Source of the DNA: a bacterium
GTDB lineage: Bacteria > Patescibacteriota > Microgenomatia > JAUYPR01
Assembly: GCA_030695785.1 (NCBI GenBank)
Contig: JAUYPR010000053.1
Span: 1 to 5,630, forward strand
DNA: 5,630 nucleotides
Direction: 5' to 3'
The position numbers and the translations under genes were made by a program. The first letter of the stretch is position 1. Each line of letters starts with the position of its first letter. Below, one piece after another: positions 1 through 4,724 of the stretch. Below the pieces are notes generated by a model, which was given only the letters and a program-made list of their open reading frames with translations, ran no database searches and had not been told where the DNA came from.

Positions 1-299
1 CTTTTGGAGTGGTGGTTTTAGAAAATCATGAATTGAAAAACGGCACACTGTTTGCTTTTTGGCGCGCACAAAGAGAAGCAGTTGAACATTTGATTTACTG
101 CTACGAGGTTTTGGAAGCGCGCAGTTTGTATCAGTTGGCGCAACGGCTTGACGCCAGAGTGCCAGTTGATCCGAGCGCGAACAAGTGGGCAAAATATGCT
201 TTCAAAATGGCGCTGGCGGTTGTTTGGTCGTATTTCAACGCGACCACCTATCCCAGGGCTACGGCGGGCAGGAAAAAAGGTTCGAGTGGTATTCAGTAA
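1..299 (+). pseudogene. Type III restriction (Res/helicase) N-terminal remnant, Walker A missing
   Basis: The frame is open from the left edge (first full codon at 3) to TAA at 297-299, so the true start may lie upstream; GTG at 9 is only the first internal candidate. Residues such as FWRAQREAVEHLIYCYEV match what I remember of the segment preceding the helicase domain of Type III restriction Res subunits, DEAD/DEAH ATPases that cut DNA together with a Mod methylase. In that family the segment like YAFKMA is followed by a Walker A motif (TGSGKT) and then by a stretch like LAVVWSYFNA. Here KMA joins LAVVWSYFNA directly near 207-216, so the ATP-binding loop is absent. After about 245 the translation stops resembling the family, and it ends about 18 codons later. 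Full-length Res proteins run to many hundreds of residues, so this is a non-functional 5' fragment. The family call rests on recalled consensus. Confidence 0.68.
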
Positions 300-306
300 T
301 TGCGAC

Positions 307-391
307 GGATTGAGAATCCACAAAATTGATCCTGGTGTGGCTCTGGCTGGGTGGGAATTGGGAGTCAAAATGATCACTCGTTTCATTTTGA
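307..391. repeat. Cluster of small inverted repeats between convergent genes
   Basis: Three inverted repeats lie between the end of the helicase remnant and the end of the dehydrogenase gene. They are GGATT/AATCC at 307-311 and 315-319 (3-base loop), CCACA/TGTGG at 318-322 and 336-340, and a perfect 9-bp pair TCAAAATGA/TCATTTTGA at 365-373 and 383-391 with a 9-base loop. The last pair includes the TGA stop of the minus-strand dehydrogenase (385-383), so a hairpin could form at the end of that transcript and act as a weak terminator or 3'-end stabiliser. The stem is AT-rich and no run of U follows it on the minus strand, so it is not a standard intrinsic terminator. I see no coding sequence in 300-382. 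Confidence 0.45.
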
Positions 392-1393
392 TTGCGTGAT
401 AAGGTTCACCGGTTGGCCGGCAAGAAAAGATGTGATATTCCCCACCGTCGTTTGCAGAATCTCTTGTAATGCCTCACGGCTATTAAAAGCATTATGGGGG
501 GTAATGATAACGTTTTCTTTTGTCAGAAGGACATGATTAAGCAGTTGGGTTTTGAGATCACCGGTTTTTAAAAATTCCTTCGTCAGAAGTTCTCGCTCTT
601 CTTTTAAAGCGCCCTCTTCCTCTAAAACATCCAGTCCGACCCCAGCAAGAATTCCTTTCTCTAAAGCAAAAACCACTGCTTCCGTTTCGACCACTGCTCC
701 TCGTGCGGTATTGATAAGAAGGCTTCCTTTTTTCATCAAGGCAATATTTCCTTTATTGATAAGGTGGCGGGTTTCGGCGATCAACGGCACATGGATAGAA
801 ACGATATCGGAATGACGAAGAAGGGCAGGAAGCTCAACAAATGTTATCTCGAACTGTTTTGCCAGATTTTGGTCAGGATGTCTGGTAAAGACCAAGATAT
901 TCATTTTAAAAACCTGGGCTATTTCAACAACCCGTTTGCCAATGTTCCCCAAACCAACAATTCCAAGCGTTTTCCCTGCCAATTCAAAGCCGCGTAAACC
1001 CCCGAGGCTAAAATCTCCTCTTTTTGTCTGCTCAATAGAGGGAACGATCTTCCGAGATAAAGCAAGGATCAGTGCGAACGTATGCTCAGCAACGGTGTTC
1101 ACACCATAGGTGGGAACATTGCAGACGGCAATGCCCGCTTTTTTACAATATTCAATGTCAATATGATCAAAACCGGTCGAACGGGTAGCGATCAGTTTGA
1201 GCTTTGGAAAATGCGGAAGGACTTCCGAAGATAGCCTTGAGTAAATAAAGCTGGAAAGAATTTCTGTATCAGCAATGGAGGGAATGACTTCATCCGTCAG
1301 TGGTTTCTCATAAAACGATAAGGAATTTCTCGGTAATGCACCTTGGAAATATTGTTTTTCCCACTCTTCTATTTCAAAAAAAGTTATTATCAT
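383..1393 (-). CDS. D-2-hydroxyacid dehydrogenase (D-lactate dehydrogenase-like)
   Basis: A 336-residue cytosolic enzyme expected to interconvert a 2-keto acid and its D-2-hydroxy acid with a nicotinamide cofactor; D-lactate/pyruvate is the closest guess. The substrate-domain segment RSTGFDHID (71-79) is followed by VPTYGVNTVAEHT (93-105). The Rossmann glycine loop GLGNIG is at 147-152. The family catalytic Arg, Glu and His are visible as R231 (NTARGAVV), the acidic run 258-260 after GLDV, and H300 (ITPHNAFNS). The strand after the Rossmann loop ends VFTRHP (168-173) rather than with the usual Asp, which hints at NADP(H) preference. Length is normal for the family. The ATG at 1393 is forced: an in-frame TAA lies four codons upstream, and the N-terminus (MIITFFEIEEWE) fits. 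There is no Shine-Dalgarno. It is divergent from guaB. One row of the gene (541-600) is about 42% GC, lower than rows sampled in rplQ. The exact substrate is not determinable. Confidence 0.9.
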   Translation of the reverse strand: MIITFFEIEEWEKQYFQGALPRNSLSFYEKPLTDEVIPSIADTEILSSFIYSRLSSEVLPHFPKLKLIATRSTGFDHIDIEYCKKAGIAVCNVPTYGVNTVAEHTFALILALSRKIVPSIEQTKRGDFSLGGLRGFELAGKTLGIVGLGNIGKRVVEIAQVFKMNILVFTRHPDQNLAKQFEITFVELPALLRHSDIVSIHVPLIAETRHLINKGNIALMKKGSLLINTARGAVVETEAVVFALEKGILAGVGLDVLEEEGALKEERELLTKEFLKTGDLKTQLLNHVLLTKENVIITPHNAFNSREALQEILQTTVGNITSFLAGQPVNLITQSK

Positions 1394-1401
1394 ACGAGAG
1401 T

Positions 1402-1430
1402 ATTATACAATCTTTGACCATTCGTGTATA
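1402..1430 (-). promoter_or_regulatory. Promoter of the dehydrogenase gene, overlapping the guaB promoter
   Basis: On the minus strand a perfect TATAAT (-10) lies at 1407-1402, with TATACA (4 of 6 matches to TTGACA) at 1430-1425, spaced 17 bp. The -10 ends 8 bases before the ATG at 1393, so transcription should begin within about two bases of the start codon, giving an essentially leaderless mRNA. The same inverted repeat supplies the opposite promoter. Assignment is by consensus matching only. Confidence 0.6.
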
Positions 1431-1432
1431 AT
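1404..1432 (+). promoter_or_regulatory. guaB promoter, leaderless, overlapping the divergent promoter
   Basis: A perfect TATAAT (-10) lies at 1427-1432 with TATACA at 1404-1409 as the -35, spaced 17 bp. Five bases separate the -10 from the ATG at 1438, so the expected start point is the start codon itself. The two arms ATTATACA (1402-1409) and TGTATAAT (1425-1432) are perfect reverse complements with a 15-base spacer. Each arm therefore holds the -10 of one strand and the -35 of the other. Confidence 0.65.
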
Positions 1433-1437
1433 CAATT

Positions 1438-2523
1438 ATGGCGGCTCGAACTTCTTCTTCCTCTCGCTTCCGCGGCCTTGCTCTTGCCTTTGACGACGTT
1501 CTTTTAGAACCACAAACCTCATCAGTCCTTCCTCGCACGACGAATATTTCCATCAAACTGACGCGCAGCATTACACTCGATATCCCCATTGTATCCGCGG
1601 CCATGGACACCGTTACCGAAAGCACCATGGCAATAACCCTTGGAAAGCTTGGCGGACTGGGTGTCATTCACCGCAACAACACCATTCAAAAACAAGCAGA
1701 AGGAGTCAGAGCAGTGAAAGATGTTGATCGCTCGTTACATGTCGCGGCGGCCATTGGTGTGGGAGAAGAAATGATGCCGCGAGCGTCCGCGCTGGTTGAC
1801 GCTGGCGTGGATGTATTGGTGGTCGACACTGCGCATGGACATCATATGAATGTTGTGCATGCAGTGCCGAAACTCAAAAAAGCATTCCCAAAAACACCAC
1901 TGATTGTTGGCAACATTGCCACCAAAGAAGGTGCGCAGCTCCTCATCAAAGCCGGCGCGGACGCGTTAAAAGTCGGCATCGGCTGCGGATCCATTTGCAC
2001 CACGCGCGATGTGGCTGGCGTGGGCGTCCCGCAATTCACCGCGATTTTGGAGTGTGCAGAAGTCGCACGCAAATATCACGTTCCAGTGATTGCCGACGGC
2101 GGCATTGTCTACCCTGCAGATATCGCAAAGGCGCTTGCCGCGGGTGCTTCTGCCGTCATGCTTGGAAATATGTTGGCTGGAACCGATGAAGCACCGGGGG
2201 ATGTGTTTACCTCAAACAACGGCCAACGGTATAAAACCTACCGCGGCATGGGCTCAAAAGAGGCCCAACAAAAACGCGGAACGGACCGGTATTTTTCCCG
2301 CCATGTGCCCGAGGGCGTTTCCGGCAAAGTACCATACAAGGGGCCAGTCGCAACGATTATCGAACATCTTGTTGGCGCGTTGCGCACAGCCATGGGGTAT
2401 TATGGCGCCGCGACGATTGCTGATTTGTGGACGGTGACCTATTGGCAAATCACCGGTGCAGGTTTGAAAGAAAGCCACCCACACCACATCATCATGCATA
2501 ACGCCCCAGAATTTCTGCGCTAA
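1438..2523 (+). CDS. guaB: IMP dehydrogenase lacking the CBS domains
   Basis: It oxidises IMP to XMP with NAD+, the committed step of GMP synthesis. FDDVLLEP (18-25) opens the (beta/alpha)8 barrel, followed by SAAMDTVTE (53-61) and VVDTAHGHH (128-136). The catalytic loop GIGCGSICTTR (180-190) carries nucleophile C187, and ADGGI is at 219-223. The mobile flap YRGMGS (268-273) leads to the R284-Y285 dyad of IMP dehydrogenases. GAGLKESHPH is near the C-terminus. At 361 residues it is about 120 shorter than the usual 480-490: GVIHRNN runs through a short linker (about 90-99) into HVAAAIGVG, exactly where the two CBS (Bateman) domains normally sit. The family's usual Pro in the potassium loop is C183. 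GMP reductase has similar length but lacks the DRYF flap seen here, so IMP dehydrogenase is preferred. The start is forced: TAA lies in frame at 1429-1431 and no other start codon precedes FDDVLL. No Shine-Dalgarno is present. Confidence 0.94.
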   Translation: MAARTSSSSRFRGLALAFDDVLLEPQTSSVLPRTTNISIKLTRSITLDIPIVSAAMDTVTESTMAITLGKLGGLGVIHRNNTIQKQAEGVRAVKDVDRSLHVAAAIGVGEEMMPRASALVDAGVDVLVVDTAHGHHMNVVHAVPKLKKAFPKTPLIVGNIATKEGAQLLIKAGADALKVGIGCGSICTTRDVAGVGVPQFTAILECAEVARKYHVPVIADGGIVYPADIAKALAAGASAVMLGNMLAGTDEAPGDVFTSNNGQRYKTYRGMGSKEAQQKRGTDRYFSRHVPEGVSGKVPYKGPVATIIEHLVGALRTAMGYYGAATIADLWTVTYWQITGAGLKESHPHHIIMHNAPEFLR

Positions 2524-2526
2524 CAC

Positions 2527-2556
2527 TAAACACAGCTTCACCGACTTTGCTACAAT
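2527..2556 (+). promoter_or_regulatory. Promoter of the sigma factor gene, extended -10
   Basis: In the 42-base gap after guaB, TGC-TACAAT (2548-2556) forms an extended -10 element. A weak -35, TAAACA (2527-2532, 4 of 6), lies 18 bp upstream and overlaps the end of the guaB stop region. The -10 ends nine bases before the ATG at 2566, predicting a leader of only about 0-4 bases. The gene may also be read through from guaB, since no terminator-like hairpin is visible between them. Confidence 0.5.
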
Positions 2557-2565
2557 ACACGGGCT

Positions 2566-3507
2566 ATGTCGTACCAGGAGAGAAAACAAAACGGCGCGCT
2601 TTTAACACATGTTCCCCCTGACCACCTGTTATTTCCAAATGACTCGCTTGAACCATTCTCTTCTGATGGGGAGGATCTGGACATTTTCCGTATCTACATG
2701 GATCAAGTCTCTACAATTCCACTCCTTACTTTCGAACAAGAACAGGGACTAGGAGCACGCATCGCGCAAGGTGACCCTTGTGCCAAACAAAAGATGATCG
2801 AGGCAAATCTCCGCCTTGTAGTCCACATTGCACGCAAATACCAAAATAGGCGTGGACTACCCCTTATGGACCTTATCCAAGAAGGAAATCTTGGGCTGAT
2901 ACGGGCAGTCGATAAGTTTGACTACACAAGGGGGTGTAGGTTCTCGACCTACGCGGTTTGGTGGATTCGTCAAGCGGTCACGCGCGGGAGTGAAAATCTC
3001 GATCGTCTCATCCGCATCCCGGTCGGATCGATTGTTTTCCTTGGAAAAATTGAAGGTTTCAAGGAAAAATTTTACGACGAACACCAACGGCTTCCTTCAC
3101 TCGGAGAAATCGCCGTCGGACTTGGGAAGAAAAGAGGTTATTTGCACGATCTCCTTTTTGCAGGCCGACCCATTCTCGCCCTAGATCACTCCTATATGGA
3201 GGATGCGGATCACCCCATAAGCGACTATATTCCGGACGAGCGTGTCCATCTTGAACGAGACCTCGAAGATGAAGAACTCCGTTCCATGTTTACCGAAATA
3301 CTTGGAGCAGTACTGACCCCGCGAGAAAGAAGTATTGTGGAGTCGCGCTTCGGACTCAACGGTGGAGAAAAGCATGCACTCAGTCAGGTTGCAAAAGAGG
3401 TTGGGCTGAGTAAGGAACGGGTCCGCCAAATTGTTCAAGAAGCGACAGACAAGATGGAGAAAAATCCTGCATTCCAAGCTCTCTACGTCAATCTTGAAGA
3501 GTCCTAA
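2566..3507 (+). CDS. RNA polymerase sigma-70 family factor (group 1/2-like, no region 1.1)
   Basis: A 313-residue sigma subunit that directs RNA polymerase to promoters. After a poorly conserved N-terminus, region 1.2 spans about 38-70 (DLDIFRIYMDQV). Region 2 spans 74-140, with core-binding DLIQEGNLGL (102-111) and -10-melting FSTYAVWWIRQ (126-136). Region 3 is about 141-205. Region 4 includes LTPRERSIVESRFG (250-263) and the -35-reading helix-turn-helix 271-291 (SKERVRQI). Against E. coli RpoD as I recall it, Y430, W433, W434, Q437, E585 and R588 are kept. Y425 is Cys124, R584 is Lys, and H455/E458 of region 3.0 are Gly154/Val157. The normally near-invariant segment before RIPV is replaced by GSENLDRL. 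At this length, without region 1.1, it may be a group 2 (RpoS-like) factor or a diverged primary sigma. No other start precedes the ATG back to TAA at 2527, and no Shine-Dalgarno is present. It converges on rpsI. Confidence 0.9.
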   Translation: MSYQERKQNGALLTHVPPDHLLFPNDSLEPFSSDGEDLDIFRIYMDQVSTIPLLTFEQEQGLGARIAQGDPCAKQKMIEANLRLVVHIARKYQNRRGLPLMDLIQEGNLGLIRAVDKFDYTRGCRFSTYAVWWIRQAVTRGSENLDRLIRIPVGSIVFLGKIEGFKEKFYDEHQRLPSLGEIAVGLGKKRGYLHDLLFAGRPILALDHSYMEDADHPISDYIPDERVHLERDLEDEELRSMFTEILGAVLTPRERSIVESRFGLNGGEKHALSQVAKEVGLSKERVRQIVQEATDKMEKNPAFQALYVNLEES

Positions 3508-3540
3508 TTTTTTTTTATTGAGGTTATCGCTTCGGACTCT
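3498..3540. repeat. Convergent 3' ends: T9 tract flanked by a 7-bp inverted repeat
   Basis: Only 16 bases separate the sigma stop from the rpsI stop. They begin with nine T (3508-3516). AGAGTCC (3498-3504, end of the sigma gene) is the reverse complement of GGACTCT (3534-3540, end of rpsI), with a 29-base interval. The T tract would help end the plus-strand transcript, but it sits inside the loop, and no compact GC stem immediately precedes it. A terminator here is therefore only possible, and the repeat could be chance. Confidence 0.3.
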
Positions 3541-3922
3541 GCTTTTTCTTGCGTGCTTTGCCGGCCAAACCGTATTTCCGGCTTTCTTTTGCGCGTGGGT
3601 CGCGCGTCAATAGTCCCGCGGCTTTGAGGGTTTTCCGATATTCAGGAGAGGCAGATGCAAGCGCACGGGCAATGCCATGCACCGTCGCACCCAGTTGCCC
3701 CGATGAACCTGAGCCTTTCACTCTCACGGTCGCAGTGTACTTTTCTTGCGTTTCCGTCAAGACAAACGGTCGGTTCAATGTCTCGACAAACAACGGATGG
3801 CGGAAATACTCATTCGCGGGTTTGTTGTTCACGACGATCGGACTTTTGCCCATGATGAGGCGAACGCGCGCGACCGCTGTTTTCCTCCGACCCACTGCAT
3901 ATACGATTGCCTCCGGACTCAT
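3524..3922 (-). CDS. rpsI: Ribosomal protein S9 (uS9)
   Basis: A 132-residue small-subunit protein that binds the 16S rRNA head and reaches into the P site with its C-terminal tail. GRRKTAVARVRL (11-22) is the family N-terminal signature. SGQLGATVHGIARAL (74-88) and LLTRDPRAKESRKYGLAGKARKK (104-126) are the conserved middle and basic tail. The protein ends QSPKR where most S9 proteins end in a Ser-Lys-Arg triplet; the terminal Lys-Arg that touches P-site tRNA is kept but a Pro precedes it. The start ATG overlaps the rplM stop by four bases (ATGA, 3919-3922), and AGGTGA lies four bases upstream, supporting both coupling and direct initiation. It is the last gene of the visible operon. Confidence 0.97.
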   Translation of the reverse strand: MSPEAIVYAVGRRKTAVARVRLIMGKSPIVVNNKPANEYFRHPLFVETLNRPFVLTETQEKYTATVRVKGSGSSGQLGATVHGIARALASASPEYRKTLKAAGLLTRDPRAKESRKYGLAGKARKKKQSPKR

Positions 3923-4350
3923 GTCGTCACCTTTCCTTCGACTCCGCTCAGGATCTCCGATTTTACTGGATGCGGATGACGCTCACCCGTATACACATGT
4001 AACCTGGTCATAACCTTGTGTCCGTACCGATTATGCGGAATCATGCCGCGCACCGCGTGCACAATAATCTCTTCCGGCTTTTCTGCCTGCATTTTTTTAA
4101 ACGACGTCACCTTGAGCCCGCCGGGATAGCCGGAGTGACGGATATACTGTTTTGCCTCGACCTTATTCCCACTGACATGGATCTGTGTCGCGTTGACCAC
4201 CACCACATGCCGCTCTAATAAAAGGTCGGGCCGGTGGCTGAAGATACGATCTTTCCCTAAAAGTGACACGGCGACGGCCGTGCAAAAACGACCCAAAACC
4301 TGATCTTTCGCATCCATCACAACCCATTCAACAATAGGTGGTTTGTTCAT
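3919..4350 (-). CDS. rplM: Ribosomal protein L13 (uL13)
   Basis: A 143-residue large-subunit protein, an early 23S rRNA binder in assembly. WVVMDAKDQVLGR (9-21) matches the family start, VVVVNATQIHVSGNK (49-63) the central strand, and YIRHSGYPGGLK (69-80) plus AVRGMIPHNRYG (99-110) the most conserved blocks. HVYTGERHPHPV (118-129) is the usual C-terminal end. The last dozen or so residues (SEILSGVEGKVTT) are not typical L13 sequence and are encoded by a palindrome-like motif at 3934-3953. The start overlaps the rplQ stop as ATGA (4347-4350). No clear Shine-Dalgarno precedes it (only purine-rich GAGAAAAAGAGAAA), so translation is probably coupled to rplQ. Confidence 0.97.
   Translation of the reverse strand: MNKPPIVEWVVMDAKDQVLGRFCTAVAVSLLGKDRIFSHRPDLLLERHVVVVNATQIHVSGNKVEAKQYIRHSGYPGGLKVTSFKKMQAEKPEEIIVHAVRGMIPHNRYGHKVMTRLHVYTGERHPHPVKSEILSGVEGKVTT
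3927..3932 (-). promoter_or_regulatory. Shine-Dalgarno of rpsI
   Basis: AGGTGA on the minus strand, four bases before the rpsI ATG and inside the last codons of rplM. It matches the 3' half of the full Shine-Dalgarno (AGGAGGTGA). It supports the ATG at 3922 and contrasts with the absence of such a site at guaB, the dehydrogenase and the sigma gene. Confidence 0.65.
3934..3953. repeat. Partly palindromic repeat-like motif inside the 3' end of rplM
   Basis: Read on the plus strand it begins TCCTTCGACT and ends CGCTCAGGA; the outer four bases pair (TCCT/AGGA). From memory, close variants of this motif recur between genes in many bacterial and metagenomic genomes. Here it supplies about codons 133-139 of rplM, just beyond the conserved L13 end and immediately before the rpsI start. 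The identification as a dispersed repeat is recalled, not tested. Confidence 0.4.
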
Positions 4351-4721
4351 ACAGATTTCTCTTTTTCTCGACCGACCAACTCGAGCCGCACGAGAGGCGC
4401 GGCATCTCCTCGCCTTATCCCGACGCGGACCATCCGCGTGTATCCGCCGTGCCGGTCTTTATATCGAGATCCATAGACGTGGATCATTTTATCAACCAGG
4501 TTGTCTTCCTGCAAAACCGCGACAAGCCGCGCTCGCGCGGGAAGTGTTCCCTCACACGCACGTGTTATCAGACGGTCGACAAACGGCCGAACCGCTTTTG
4601 CGCGTGCCTCGGTTGTTTGAATAACTTCGTGCTCAAACAACGCGCGTGCCAAACCGCGTAACAACGCAAGCCGTTCACCCGTCGGCCGATTCAATTTGCG
4701 GCCACGCACTCCATGCCGCAT
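4347..4721 (-). CDS. rplQ: Ribosomal protein L17 (bL17)
   Basis: A 124-residue bacterial large-subunit protein located near the peptide exit tunnel. It opens MRHGVRGRKLNRPTGERLALL, the family signature (usual form MRHR..GRKLNR....R..L). FEHEVIQTTEARAKAVRPFVDRLIT (29-53) is the conserved helix region, and the GGYTRMVRVGIRRGDAAPLVRLEL block (91-114) is the standard C-terminal strand. Length is typical (about 116-130). It follows rpoA after three bases, the almost universal bacterial pairing, and overlaps rplM by four bases. A strong Shine-Dalgarno, GGAGGAG, lies in the last codons of rpoA. Confidence 0.97.
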   Translation of the reverse strand: MRHGVRGRKLNRPTGERLALLRGLARALFEHEVIQTTEARAKAVRPFVDRLITRACEGTLPARARLVAVLQEDNLVDKMIHVYGSRYKDRHGGYTRMVRVGIRRGDAAPLVRLELVGREKEKSV

Positions 4722-4724
4722 ACG

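Noticed and set aside
18..386. Minus-strand open frame of 122 codons across the left edge
   Set aside because: It lies antisense to the helicase-like remnant and then in non-coding sequence. Its product has no recognisable domain and the plus-strand frame matches a family.
148..399. Plus-strand frame of 83 codons running past the end of the remnant
   Set aside because: I checked it as a possible frameshifted continuation of the helicase. The residues after about 250 do not resemble the family.
1414..1419. TTGACC as the -35 element of guaB
   Set aside because: It is a better hexamer than TATACA but lies only 7 bp from the -10 at 1427, too close for a sigma-70 promoter.
1374..1667. Minus-strand frame of 97 codons over the guaB start
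   Set aside because: Low-complexity product antisense to a clear guaB N-terminus and covering the divergent promoter.
1438..2523. GMP reductase instead of IMP dehydrogenase
   Set aside because: Length and missing CBS domains fit, but the DRYF flap with the Arg-Tyr dyad and the GAGLKESHPH C-terminus are IMP dehydrogenase features.
2576..2580. AGGAG as a Shine-Dalgarno for a later sigma gene start
   Set aside because: It lies inside the coding sequence and no in-frame ATG, GTG or TTG follows at a suitable distance.
3549..4013. Long plus-strand frames opposite rpsI, rplM, rplQ and rpoA (up to 154 codons)
   Set aside because: They are antisense shadows of clearly identified ribosomal and polymerase genes, with no motifs or ribosome binding sites of their own.
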